Numbered from the stretch's first letter, positions 1-8,384 are shown. The stretch is DNA of 13,856 nt from UBA2402 sp037139735 (GCA_037139735.1 JBAXFU010000084.1:1-13856); one strand, 5' to 3'. The notes: generated by a model not told the origin, from the sequence alone. Numbers and translations are program-made.

Positions 1-270
1 GACCGCGATGGTCGGCTCAAGAGCCGCGAACTCGACGGCCTTGCCCTCTGGTTCGACGGCGACGCCGACGGTGTCTGCGACCGCGGCGAGGTCGTCTCGC
101 TCCGTAGCCGCGGCATCGTCGATCTCGCCGTCCGTGCCACGGGGTCCTGTCCCGACGGCTCGCTCGTGAGCGACCGCGGCGTTCGCTTCTCCGATGGCCG
201 CGTCCTCCCCACCTACGACTGGGTCACCCGCCCCGTCGCATCCTCAGCCGCCCCGATCTCGCTCCGCTGA
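1..270 (+). CDS. C-terminal fragment of an EF-hand calcium-binding protein (5' end outside window)
   Basis: The frame is open from base 1 to a TGA at 268-270 and gives the last 89 residues of a larger protein whose start lies upstream of the window. Two EF-hand loops are visible. The first is cut by the edge: D1 and D3 take loop positions 3 and 5, G4 position 6 and E10 position 12. The second is a complete 12-residue loop, D19-G-D-A-D-G-V-C-D-R-G-E30, with acidic ligands at positions 1, 3, 5, 9 and 12 and the central glycine. Paired loops of this kind bind Ca2+. In planctomycetes they often end large exported or cell-surface proteins, but the nature of the rest of this protein cannot be seen. 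The stop is 6 bases before the DUF58 start, so it may belong to the same transcript. Confidence 0.7.
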   Translation, partial: DRDGRLKSRELDGLALWFDGDADGVCDRGEVVSLRSRGIVDLAVRATGSCPDGSLVSDRGVRFSDGRVLPTYDWVTRPVASSAAPISLR

Positions 271-276
271 ACCCCC

Positions 277-1200
277 ATGCTCAAGTCCGAGCACATCACC
301 CGCCCGACCCCCGAGACGATCCTCCCGCCCGATCTGGCGGCACGCATCGGCCCGCTCGATGTCGCCAGCCGCAAGGTCTTCTTCGGCAAGCTCAAGGGCG
401 AACGCCGCAGCCGAAAGCGAGGCGAAAGCGTCGAGTTCGCCGACCACCGCGCGTACGTCTCGGGCGACGACCTCCGCCACATCGACTGGAACATCTTCGC
501 CCGGCTCGATTCGCTCTTCATGAAGCTCTTCCTCGAGGAGGAGGATCTCTCCCTGCACCTCGTGATCGATGCCAGCGCGTCCTCCGACACGGGCGGCGAC
601 CACAACAAGTTCGTCTTCATGCAGCGGGCCGCCATGGCCATGGGCTATGTCGGTCTCGTGAACCTCAACCGCGTGGCCGTCACCGCGATGGGCGAAGGCG
701 AGGGCGGCATCGCCGCCTCCATTCGCGATCTCCGCGGCAGGCGACGCACCCGCGAACTCGCCACGTGGCTCTGCGGCATGCAACCCGCCGGCGCGTTCTC
801 CTTCCGCCAGGCCGCCGAACGCATCTTGCACTCGCGTCGAGGCAAGGGCGTGATGGTCGTCTTCTCCGACTTCTTCTTCAAGGACGGCTTCGAGTCGGGT
901 CTGCGCCTGCTCGTGGGCCGCGGGTACGACGTGCTGGCCGTGCAGGTCCTCAGCCCTCAGGAGATCGACCCGCCCATCACCGGCGACCTGCGGCTCAAGG
1001 ACGTGGAAGACGCCGACGTCGCCGAGATCACCGTCTCCGCGCCGCTCCTCAAGCGGTACAAGGCCAACCTCGACGCGTACTGCGCCCACCTGCAGGGCTT
1101 CTGCGCCCAGCGTGCCATCTCCTTCATGACGGTGCGCAGCGACACACCCATCGACGTGCTGCTCCTCGACTACTTCCGCCAACGGGGGGTGGTGAAGTGA
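277..1200 (+). CDS. DUF58 domain-containing protein (MoxR/VWA-associated)
   Basis: 307 residues, a normal length for the soluble form of the family. The DUF58 signature is clear: G49-E-S-V-E-F begins the hallmark segment that ends in H68-I-D-W71, and the VIDASAS stretch near residue 100 is the VWA-like strand followed by a DxSxS-type turn. No membrane segment or signal peptide is evident, so a cytoplasmic location is likely. DUF58 proteins are regularly encoded with MoxR ATPases and VWA membrane proteins and are thought to be part of the complex MoxR acts on; the biochemical role is not settled. The ATG at 277 follows the upstream stop by 6 bases and has no Shine-Dalgarno sequence, suggesting re-initiation after the EF-hand gene or an unseen promoter further up. 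The 3' end overlaps the VWA gene. No moxR gene is adjacent; the only one in the window is at 11062-11985 on the other strand. Confidence 0.9.
   Translation: MLKSEHITRPTPETILPPDLAARIGPLDVASRKVFFGKLKGERRSRKRGESVEFADHRAYVSGDDLRHIDWNIFARLDSLFMKLFLEEEDLSLHLVIDASASSDTGGDHNKFVFMQRAAMAMGYVGLVNLNRVAVTAMGEGEGGIAASIRDLRGRRRTRELATWLCGMQPAGAFSFRQAAERILHSRRGKGVMVVFSDFFFKDGFESGLRLLVGRGYDVLAVQVLSPQEIDPPITGDLRLKDVEDADVAEITVSAPLLKRYKANLDAYCAHLQGFCAQRAISFMTVRSDTPIDVLLLDYFRQRGVVK
1184..1199 (+). promoter_or_regulatory. Ribosome-binding site and coupled GTG start of the VWA gene
   Basis: A run of six G (1184-1189) precedes GTG 1197 by 7 bases. The GTG shares bases with the DUF58 stop TGA (1198-1200). The same 4-nt overlap arrangement recurs at 3329-3332, 5638-5641 and 6591-6594, and settles these starts. 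Confidence 0.6.
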
Positions 1201-3332
1201 ACTGGATCACGCCTCAACTGGGACTTTGGGTGGCCGCCGTCGCCGTGCCGCTCCTCGTGCTCCTCTACTTCCTGAAGTTGCGTCGTCGCGACCTCGAGGT
1301 GTCGTCGACGTTCCTCTGGAAGAAGGCCATCCAGGACCTGCAGGCCAACGCGCCCTTCCAGCGTCTGCGTCGCAACCTGCTCCTCTTCCTGCAACTGCTG
1401 GTGCTCGCGGGCCTGTGCGCGGGGTTGGCCCAGCCGGTCATCTCCGGCCAGGTGCTCGAGGGCAATCGCCATGTCATCCTCATCGATCGCTCGGCGAGCA
1501 TGCAGGCCAAGGACGAGAAGGACGGCCGGGGCCAACCCGCGAGCCGCTTCGAAGCCGCGAAACGACAGGCGTTGGTGTTGATCGACTCGCTGAGCGAAGG
1601 CGGCGTGCTGACCGGCCGCGACTCGGCCGACGAAGCGATGGTCATCGCCTTCGACGTGGCGGCCGACGTCCGCCAGCAGTTCACCACCGACAAGCGGGCG
1701 CTGCGGGCGGCCGTCGAGGCCCTGACGCCCACCGAGGCCCCCACCCTCGCCGAGGAGGCGTTTCGGCTGGCCCAGGCGCACAAGCCCCGGCGCCTCATCG
1801 AGGACGTGGGCCTCCAGAGCGGCCCGCCGATGACCATTCACCTCTTCTCCGACGGCCGCATCCCCGATGCGCTCAAGGCCAAGTCGGACCCCAACGACAG
1901 CGTGCGATACCACCGCGTGGGCTCGGGCGAGAGCCCGAACCTCGCCGTCGTGGGCCTGCGTGCGGCACGCGAGTACGACAACCCGAGTCGTCTCACCATC
2001 TACGTGTCGGTCGAGAACAACCGGCCCGAGCCCAGACGCGTGGATGTCGAACTGCTGGTCGATGGCATCAGTTCCCGCATCAAGGCCGCGACCGTTCCGG
2101 GCGCGGCCACCGAGGGCAACCCCGTCGCGGCCGCGCCGGCCCAGCCCGCCGAAGGAGTCGCCGCGCCGCCGCCGCCGCAACCCGTCCTCAAGCCCGGTCG
2201 CAGCGGCCTGGTCTTCACGCTCGATCTGGCTTCGGCGGCGACCGTGCGGGTGCGACTCCGCGAACCGTCGCAAGCCGAACCGCCCCGCGATGACGTGCTG
2301 GAACTCGACGATCAGGCGTCGCTCGTGGTGCCGCCCGCCAAGCAGTTGGCGGTGCTCATGGTGTCGCCCGAGTCCGACTCGTGGCTCGACAACGCCCTCG
2401 CCGGGCTGCCCCTCTCCCGACTCTCCAAGATCTCGCCGGCGCAGTTCACCCAATGGACGCAAGAGGGCAAACTCGGCGAGTACGACGTGATCGTGCTCGA
2501 GAACTGGACGCCGCCGCCGGGCCCCAAGGGCGAACCCTCGCAACTCCCGCCGGGCAGCTACATGATCGTCGGCGGCATCGGCCCCTCCCTGGGCGTCCGC
2601 GCCACCGGCAAGACGCCCCCCGCAGGCATCGTCGACTGGGCGGCGGACCACCCCTCGCTCCGCAACATCTCGCTTTCGCAACTCCGCATCGCCGAGATGC
2701 TGCGGGTGGAACTGCTGCCGGGCTCCGGAGCCCAGACGCTCGTCACCTCCGACGAGGGGCCGGCGATGATCGAATCGAGCATGAACGGCGTTCACGCCCT
2801 CATGCTCCCCTTCCGCATCGACGACACGCGGTGGGCCCTCTCCCCGAGCTTCGTCGTCTTCGTCGGCGCGGCCGTCCGCTACATGGGCGAGGATGTCGGC
2901 GCGGGAAGCTCGATCGGCGACGTGCAACCCGGCGCCGTGATCACGGATCGCCTGCCGACGGGCGCGAAGGACATCGTGCTGCGTCAGCCGTCGGGCGAAA
3001 CCCAGCCGCTCACGCCGGCCGCCGATGGCCGCATCACCTTCGGCCCGCTCGCCGCATCGGGGGTGTATGAGGTGTCGTGGAAGGGCCCGGCGGGTCCGAC
3101 CGATCGCAGAAACGGCGAAGAGGCCGTTCGGGGCTACGCGGCCAACCTCGCCGACGCGATCGAATCGGATCTCGGAGCCCGCGACGAAGTGCCGCTGGCC
3201 GCCACCGACGCCAAGGCGACGACGCGAGGCGCGATGAACGCCGACCAGCGGCTCTGGCCGTACCTGCTGCTCCTGGCCTTGGGCATCGCCATGGTCGAGT
3301 GGTTCATCTACAACCGCAAGGTGTACCTGTGA
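1197..3332 (+). CDS. BatA-like membrane protein with von Willebrand factor A domain
   Basis: 711 residues from the GTG at 1197. The open frame runs further upstream, but that part lies inside the DUF58 gene. The GTG overlaps the DUF58 stop (GTGA) and has a G-rich ribosome-binding stretch at 1184-1189. The N-terminus has two hydrophobic segments (about residues 9-26 and 62-82) separated by a basic loop, the arrangement of the BatA/aerotolerance N-terminal domain. A VWA domain follows with the metal-binding MIDAS motif D97-R-S-A-S101 and a second acidic site in FSD219G. A proline/alanine linker lies near residues 309-333, and a large beta-rich region leads to a C-terminal membrane helix (about 686-704) with a short basic tail. 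So most of the protein should be extracytoplasmic or sandwiched between membrane anchors. VWA proteins of this type partner with DUF58 and MoxR; the intact MIDAS suggests metal-dependent ligand binding. The ligand is unknown. Confidence 0.88.
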   Translation: MNWITPQLGLWVAAVAVPLLVLLYFLKLRRRDLEVSSTFLWKKAIQDLQANAPFQRLRRNLLLFLQLLVLAGLCAGLAQPVISGQVLEGNRHVILIDRSASMQAKDEKDGRGQPASRFEAAKRQALVLIDSLSEGGVLTGRDSADEAMVIAFDVAADVRQQFTTDKRALRAAVEALTPTEAPTLAEEAFRLAQAHKPRRLIEDVGLQSGPPMTIHLFSDGRIPDALKAKSDPNDSVRYHRVGSGESPNLAVVGLRAAREYDNPSRLTIYVSVENNRPEPRRVDVELLVDGISSRIKAATVPGAATEGNPVAAAPAQPAEGVAAPPPPQPVLKPGRSGLVFTLDLASAATVRVRLREPSQAEPPRDDVLELDDQASLVVPPAKQLAVLMVSPESDSWLDNALAGLPLSRLSKISPAQFTQWTQEGKLGEYDVIVLENWTPPPGPKGEPSQLPPGSYMIVGGIGPSLGVRATGKTPPAGIVDWAADHPSLRNISLSQLRIAEMLRVELLPGSGAQTLVTSDEGPAMIESSMNGVHALMLPFRIDDTRWALSPSFVVFVGAAVRYMGEDVGAGSSIGDVQPGAVITDRLPTGAKDIVLRQPSGETQPLTPAADGRITFGPLAASGVYEVSWKGPAGPTDRRNGEEAVRGYAANLADAIESDLGARDEVPLAATDAKATTRGAMNADQRLWPYLLLLALGIAMVEWFIYNRKVYL

Positions 3333-5641
3333 GATTCGACGCTCGCCGATGGCTCGTGCTCGTCGCTCTGGCGGTACTCGGGGCGTCCATCTCGACCGCG
3401 AGGAGCCAGCAGGCGGCGCCCTCGGCTCGACCGACGCCCGCGATGCCTCCGCCCGACGATTCGCCCCGCGACCTGCGGCTGGTGCGGATCGACGTGGGCG
3501 CGAGCGACCACGGCTTCCGCACGGGGTTCATCCCGGTGCGGGTCTGGCTCGCCAGTCGCGCCCGGTCGCACAACGCCGTGATTTCGGTGCGAACCAGGCA
3601 GGATTCCACGCAGGACGCCATCGTGCGCCTCAACGTGTCGACCACACCCGGCGTCGTCACGCCGCACGAACTGCTCGTGTGCACCCATTCCCACGCCGAC
3701 ACGCTGAGCGTCGAGATCCAGAGCGATGAGCGGCCGATCCGTCGAACCCTCGGACGAACCTTCGATGTCGACGACTCCATGCCCCCGCCCACCAATGAGG
3801 CGATCAACCTGATGCTGGTGGGCGATCCGCCCTTCGCCGCGGCGACGCTCTCGCAACTCGATGCCGAGCCGATGGCCGCGCCGCGGGCCGATCCACAGAT
3901 GACGGACACGGTCGCGCTCGGCTCGCCGTGGCGCACTGTCACCATCGGCGCGGCTCGGCCCGAGGATCTCTTCCTGACGTGGCTTGGGTACGACTGCGTC
4001 GATGTCGTGATCGCCACCGTGGAATCCCTCTCGAAGGCCGACCCCCGCGCGCGTGAGGCGTTGCTGCAATGGGTGGATGGCGGCGGCAGTCTGCTGCTGG
4101 TGGCCGACGAAGCCGGCTCGCTCTGGCGATTGCCATGGAACGACGGCGGCCAAGTCCCGGTCACGCTCCACGAGGCGGCTTCGTTGACATGCCCGTCCGA
4201 TCTGGTGACTCGACTGCGGTCATCGAGCTTCGAGCCCCCGGCTCAAGTCGCCGCCGACGCGCCTCCATCGTTCCCGCTCCGGGCTCGTACGCTCGCCCTC
4301 ACGCCGGAGGGCCGCTCCCGCGGTTGGACGCTGCACATGCCGCTCGATGCCGATCGTGGCCTGATGGCGATGGGCCCCTTCGGTGCAGGTCGCATCGGTC
4401 TGCTCGCCACCGAACCGCAACGGCTGGCCCCCACGCTCAGCGCGGATGCCGCCAAGACCGTGTACCGGCACGCGACGGCCTCGCTGCTCCCCGCGGCACG
4501 CCTCGAGTCGCTCCGGACCCTTGGCAACCAGCAGGGTTGGAGCCCTTTCCCGCACGGCAGTTGGGAACCAAGCCAGGCGGCCGTCACGGCGGTGTTGAAT
4601 CAAGACATGGCTGACATCCCGCCCGTCAGTTCCGGGAGTCTGGTGGCGATCGTCGCCATCGCGGCGTTGCTGGGCATCCTCATCGGCCCCGTCGATGGAT
4701 TCCTCGTTCGCCGCCGAACCCGCCGCGGCGGCACGACGTGGCTGACGGCCATGGGCTGGATCGGCATGGCCACCATCCTCGCTGTCGCGTTCCCCTTGCT
4801 CATGCGATCCGGGCGAACCACGATCAACTCGTCGGAATCCGTCGACGTGCTGATCGACGACCCATCGCAGGCCGGACGCCAATGGTCGACCACGCTGATG
4901 GCGCTCTTTGCCGATGGACCGATCAACGGCCGCATCAAGGGCCTGCCCGAGGGGACATGGGTGCGGGGCGTCGACGCCCAGGAGTTCTGGTGGAACACGT
5001 CCGATGCGTCCCTGCCTCCGCTCGACATCGGACTCTCGACATCGCCCGACGGCACGCCTCAGGGGATTCCCGACGCCATCAGCCAAGGCCAGTGGACGCT
5101 CCGCACCCTCCTGGCCAGGACGTCCAATCGCCCCTCCGCCATCCGCGTGAGCGTCGCCGACGGCGACCGCCCCGCGATCACGCTCGAGGGCCTCGGGTCG
5201 GGCATCACCGGACAGCTCGGCCGACTCCGATCGTCGAAGGGCACATTCCGGGTCTCCTTCGAACCCCGCGGCGAAGCCATGCTCGCCGTGGTTGGCGAAC
5301 CGATCGCGGAGGCGAAGCGCCCCACACGGGCCCAAGCCGATTGGTGGTCCACCAACACCCCGGCGCCCGAGTCGGAGTGGCTGGCCCTGCTCCCAGGGTT
5401 CGACCGACGCACCGATCCGCTCCTCGACCGCGTCGACCGCGGCGAAACCCCGCACGTCGTGCTTGAAGGGAAGTTCGTCGCCGAGGGGTCGCCCCTCTCC
5501 ATCGAGGGCGTCGACCCATCGGCCATCAACCGGCATCATCTCACTCGCCTTCGCATCACGCTGCCGGTCGACCGGCGGTTCATCGAGTCGTTGAACGCCA
5601 TCAAGTCGGAGCACCCGACGCCGCCCCGGGAGTCGCCATGA
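3329..5641 (+). CDS. Exported two-TM protein with a glutamine-amidotransferase-like fold (DUF58/VWA cluster member)
   Basis: 770 residues from GTG 3329, which overlaps the VWA stop (GTGA) and is preceded by AAGGTG at 3318-3323. Earlier in-frame ATGs lie inside the VWA gene and are rejected. The N-terminus is a signal peptide (RFDARR then a hydrophobic run ending near ARSQ). Residues about 140-400 resemble the class-I amidotransferase-like domain common beside planctomycete VWA genes: a strand-turn giving 'the wall it must reach' (DVVIATVESL), an ALLQWVDGGGSLLLV segment and a later FGAGRIGLL segment. I see no convincing catalytic Cys-His-Glu triad, so it is probably a binding fold. Two membrane helices (about 436-455 and 470-492) flank an IGPVDGF motif and a basic RRRTRR loop, followed by a beta-rich C-terminal domain. 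Topology predicts both large domains outside the cytoplasm. It likely links the VWA complex to the ABC exporter that follows. The exact family name is uncertain. Confidence 0.82.
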   Translation: MRFDARRWLVLVALAVLGASISTARSQQAAPSARPTPAMPPPDDSPRDLRLVRIDVGASDHGFRTGFIPVRVWLASRARSHNAVISVRTRQDSTQDAIVRLNVSTTPGVVTPHELLVCTHSHADTLSVEIQSDERPIRRTLGRTFDVDDSMPPPTNEAINLMLVGDPPFAAATLSQLDAEPMAAPRADPQMTDTVALGSPWRTVTIGAARPEDLFLTWLGYDCVDVVIATVESLSKADPRAREALLQWVDGGGSLLLVADEAGSLWRLPWNDGGQVPVTLHEAASLTCPSDLVTRLRSSSFEPPAQVAADAPPSFPLRARTLALTPEGRSRGWTLHMPLDADRGLMAMGPFGAGRIGLLATEPQRLAPTLSADAAKTVYRHATASLLPAARLESLRTLGNQQGWSPFPHGSWEPSQAAVTAVLNQDMADIPPVSSGSLVAIVAIAALLGILIGPVDGFLVRRRTRRGGTTWLTAMGWIGMATILAVAFPLLMRSGRTTINSSESVDVLIDDPSQAGRQWSTTLMALFADGPINGRIKGLPEGTWVRGVDAQEFWWNTSDASLPPLDIGLSTSPDGTPQGIPDAISQGQWTLRTLLARTSNRPSAIRVSVADGDRPAITLEGLGSGITGQLGRLRSSKGTFRVSFEPRGEAMLAVVGEPIAEAKRPTRAQADWWSTNTPAPESEWLALLPGFDRRTDPLLDRVDRGETPHVVLEGKFVAEGSPLSIEGVDPSAINRHHLTRLRITLPVDRRFIESLNAIKSEHPTPPRESP

Positions 5642-6594
5642 TCAGCATCAAGGGGTTGTCCAAGTCCTTCGGGTCGCTCAAGGCCCTCGACGACCTGACG
5701 CTCGAGATCGCGCCGGGCGAGGTCTTCGGCTTCATCGGCCCCAACGGCGCGGGCAAGAGCACGACGATGAAGCTCCTCTCGTGCCTCATCATGCCCGACT
5801 CGGGCACGGCTTCGGTGTGCGGGCACGACATCCGGGGCGACCCCGGAGCCATCCGCCGCAGCGTCGGCTACATGCCCGACTTTCTGGGCGTCTACGACGA
5901 CCTCACGGTCGACGAATACCTGCAGTTCTTCGCCGCGGCCTTCAAGATCCCCCGCACGCAACGCGCCACAATCATCGGGTCGGTCCTTGAACTCACGGAC
6001 CTGGTCGAGAAGCGCCACGCGTTGGTCGACAGTCTCTCGCGAGGCATGCAGCAGCGCCTGGGCGTCGCCCGCGTGCTGGTGCACGACCCCAAGGTGCTGC
6101 TGCTCGACGAGCCCGCCAGCGGTCTCGACCCGCGGGCTCGCATCGAGATGCGAAGTCTGCTCCTCGAACTCGGCCGCATGGGCAAGGCGCTCATGGTCTC
6201 CTCGCACATCCTGAGCGAACTAGCCGAAATGTGCACCTCCATCGGCATCATCGAGCGAGGACGCCTGCTCTACAGCGGCTCGATCGAGGATGCCTATCGG
6301 CGAACCCGCGCCATGGGCGGCGCCCAGGGCGAGTGCGTCGTCGTCACGCTGGACGCCGACTCGCCCCCGCCCTCGACGCTCGAGGGCTCGCTCGCGGGCG
6401 ATGAGCGCGTCGCGTCCGTCAAGGCCTCCGACGCAGAACGCACGCTGCGCGTGCACCTGACGACGCCCGGCGCGTCTCGCCACTTCATCATCGAACGTCT
6501 CGCCGGAGCGGGCGGTCGAATCGCCGCCTTCGGGGTCGAGGAGGTCAAGCTCGAGGACGCCTTCCTGAAGCTCACCACGGGAGCGCTCCAGTGA
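5638..6594 (+). CDS. ABC transporter ATP-binding protein (ABC-2 exporter)
   Basis: 318 residues, starting at an ATG that overlaps the previous stop (ATGA) with GGGAG at 5628-5632. All nucleotide-binding motifs are intact: Walker A G34-P-N-G-A-G-K-S41, the Q-loop region carrying GYMPDF (with the glutamine position not obvious), a divergent signature L133-S-R-G-M-Q-Q139, Walker B V153-L-L-L-D157-E158 and the H-loop histidine H190. LSRGMQQ in place of LSGGQ is usual in ABC-2/NatA/GldA-type exporters. The last 100 residues form a family-typical regulatory tail (LEDAFLKLTTG). It energises the permease encoded next, with which it overlaps by 4 nt; the two surely form one transporter. The substrate is unknown. 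The neighbours suggest an envelope or cell-surface role. Confidence 0.93.
   Translation: MISIKGLSKSFGSLKALDDLTLEIAPGEVFGFIGPNGAGKSTTMKLLSCLIMPDSGTASVCGHDIRGDPGAIRRSVGYMPDFLGVYDDLTVDEYLQFFAAAFKIPRTQRATIIGSVLELTDLVEKRHALVDSLSRGMQQRLGVARVLVHDPKVLLLDEPASGLDPRARIEMRSLLLELGRMGKALMVSSHILSELAEMCTSIGIIERGRLLYSGSIEDAYRRTRAMGGAQGECVVVTLDADSPPPSTLEGSLAGDERVASVKASDAERTLRVHLTTPGASRHFIIERLAGAGGRIAAFGVEEVKLEDAFLKLTTGALQ
6579..6593 (+). promoter_or_regulatory. Ribosome-binding site deciding the GTG start of the permease
   Basis: GGGAG at 6579-6583 lies 7 bases before GTG 6591. The GTG overlaps the ATPase stop. This fixes a non-ATG start in a membrane protein whose first 35 residues are soluble. Confidence 0.6.
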
Positions 6595-8372
6595 CCGCAC
6601 GCGATCCCGCCTCGACGGACGCCGCCGGTCCGGGCCTGATCGCCCGCATCGCCGCGACGATTCCCGGCCCCGTCTTCATGCGGGAGCTCAACGCGGCGGG
6701 CCGCCGCACGTGGACATACGTCACTCGCGGGCTCTTCGTGCTTGGCCTGGCGGGCATCATGGGGCTGGTCTTCCTCTCCCACCTCCCCGCGTTCCACGCG
6801 TCGCCCTCGGGGCTCGCGCAGGTGCAGTCGCTGCAGGGGTTGGCCCCCACCGCCGCCTCGACGCTCGTGTGGTTCCTCTTCGTCACCCTCACCCTCGCCG
6901 CGGCCTCGCAGTGCGGCGGGGCGATCTGCGACGAACGCCGCAAGGGGTCGCTCGCCTCGCTGCTCACGACGCCGCTGGCGGCGTGGGAGATCGTGATGGG
7001 CAAGCTCCTAGCCGGACTCGCCGAGATGCTGCTGCTCGCGCTCGCGAGCCTGCCCTTGCTGTTGGCCGTCCGCGTCTTCGGCGGCCTCGCCGCCGAGGCG
7101 GTCTTCGCGTCCTTCGCGTTGATGATCCCGTCGATCATCCTGACGGCCTCGTTCACGATCCTGGCCTCCATCCGGGTCAAGCACGCGGCGACGGCCATGA
7201 TCGCGGGGCTCGCGTGCACCGGCGCGCTCTGGCTGCTCCCCCCGCTGCTGTCGACGAGCATCACCGGCGCGTGGGGCAACCGGCTCAACACGCTCTGGTG
7301 GGACCTGGTGCCCCCCTTCGTCCTCGGACGAGTCACGGTCGAGATGATCTTCGGACGTCAGTTCGGACCCGCGGCATCCGTGCCCTGGGTCGTCTCGTCG
7401 CTCTCGACGCTCGCCGCCGCCGCCGCCGTGCTCGGCTTGGCCACCGTGTTGCTCCGACGAACCCTCGCCCGCGAGGCCTCGGGTCCGACGCTCTCGCGGG
7501 CTTCCGGCAGTTCCGGCGGGAACGCCCCTCGCTCTCGCATCGTCTCCGACCAGCCGGTCTTGTGGCGTGAGTTGCACGTGCAGCGAGGCCGTCGCCGCTG
7601 GCGAATCGCTCGATGGGCGATCGTCATCGTGCTGCTTGCGGCCATGTGGTCGGTCGTCGTCTCGAGCACTTCGATTGAACCGTTCTACCCGGTCGCGATC
7701 ATCGGCTGCATCCTGTGCCTCATCGCGGCGGCCACGGCGACGACGGGCTCCATCGCCGCCGAGCGGGAGTCTCGCACGCTCGACTCGCTCCTGTCCACGC
7801 CGCTGACGCCCGCCGACATCGTGCGGGGCAAGTTCTTCGGCGCGGTGCGACACCTGTGGTTCTGGCCCGGCGTCATCACCGGCCACTATCTCGTGATGGG
7901 CCTGGTGGTTCAGGCAGGCATGCTCGGCGAGCATCGATCGCCATGGCCGCTGCTGGCCTATCCGCTCATCCTGCTTCCGCCGATGGCGGCTCTTTGCGCC
8001 AGCGGCATTCTCTTCAGCGGGCTGATCCGCAAGACCTCCACCGCCACCACCGTCAACATCTGCGCGGGCATCGCCGCGTGGGCGGGCCTGCCGATCGTCG
8101 GAGGCATCGTGATTTCGTTGCTTCGGGCGTACGGCAACGAATCCTTGATGGGCATCGTGCTCATGCCGAATCCCGTCATGCACATCGTCGCAGCCACGCA
8201 AGCCGGCGTTTGGGTGGAGTCGCACGTGGACCTGGCGGACTGGCCCAAACTCTCCTGGCCCCTCTATCTTCTGATTCTGTGCGTCTACGCGGGCGCCTAT
8301 GCAGCCATCACGTGGGGCCTGCTCGCCGCCGCATGGTCGAGCCGTGCGTGGACCGGCGGCAGCAGCCGCTGA
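6591..8372 (+). CDS. Internally duplicated ABC-2 type permease
   Basis: 593 residues from a GTG at 6591 that overlaps the ATPase stop (GTGA); GGGAG at 6579-6583 is its ribosome-binding site. The protein is two ABC-2 permease modules in tandem. Each has an amphipathic FMREL or LWREL entry segment, a first membrane helix, and then the conserved cytoplasmic coupling segment: E115-RRKGSLASLLTTPL in the first half and E391-RESRTLDSLLSTPL in the second, 276 residues apart. About twelve hydrophobic segments are seen (for example about 41-60, 90-110, 144-164, 173-193, 199-219, 264-288 in the first half). A serine/glycine/arginine-rich linker (about 296-316) joins the halves. ABC-2 exporters normally use a dimer of one-module permeases; here one chain could form the whole channel with two copies of the ATPase. 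The gene ends 12 bases before the convergent sialidase stop. Confidence 0.9.
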   Translation: MTARDPASTDAAGPGLIARIAATIPGPVFMRELNAAGRRTWTYVTRGLFVLGLAGIMGLVFLSHLPAFHASPSGLAQVQSLQGLAPTAASTLVWFLFVTLTLAAASQCGGAICDERRKGSLASLLTTPLAAWEIVMGKLLAGLAEMLLLALASLPLLLAVRVFGGLAAEAVFASFALMIPSIILTASFTILASIRVKHAATAMIAGLACTGALWLLPPLLSTSITGAWGNRLNTLWWDLVPPFVLGRVTVEMIFGRQFGPAASVPWVVSSLSTLAAAAAVLGLATVLLRRTLAREASGPTLSRASGSSGGNAPRSRIVSDQPVLWRELHVQRGRRRWRIARWAIVIVLLAAMWSVVVSSTSIEPFYPVAIIGCILCLIAAATATTGSIAAERESRTLDSLLSTPLTPADIVRGKFFGAVRHLWFWPGVITGHYLVMGLVVQAGMLGEHRSPWPLLAYPLILLPPMAALCASGILFSGLIRKTSTATTVNICAGIAAWAGLPIVGGIVISLLRAYGNESLMGIVLMPNPVMHIVAATQAGVWVESHVDLADWPKLSWPLYLLILCVYAGAYAAITWGLLAAAWSSRAWTGGSSR

Positions 8373-8384
8373 TCGCCACTCGCC

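Noticed and set aside
765..1196. Upstream extension of the VWA gene to ATG 765
   Set aside because: It would lie inside the DUF58 gene and adds Arg/Pro-rich sequence; homology starts at the GTG 1197 with the typical BatA N-terminus.
1170..2927. A 585-residue open frame on the minus strand opposite the VWA gene
   Set aside because: Low-complexity Arg/Gly/His/Asp-rich translation typical of antisense frames in GC-rich DNA, while the plus strand encodes a clear VWA protein.
3077..3328. Upstream extension of the 770-residue protein to ATG 3077
   Set aside because: The extension is antisense-like low-complexity sequence within the VWA gene, and a signal peptide begins exactly at GTG 3329.
4220..5614. 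A 464-residue minus-strand open frame opposite the 770-residue protein gene
   Set aside because: Arg/Gly/Glu-rich, no domain, entirely antisense to a gene with signal peptide and membrane helices.
7410..7428. GCC trinucleotide run
   Set aside because: It codes for an alanine run in a membrane helix of the permease and is expected from GC-rich codon choice.
7008..8225. A 405-residue minus-strand open frame opposite the permease
   Set aside because: Translation is almost only charged residues, Gly and Gln, with no motif; the permease on the other strand is convincing.
8373..8384. Possible bidirectional terminator between the convergent permease and sialidase genes
   Set aside because: Only 12 bases, with no hairpin followed by a T-run on either strand.
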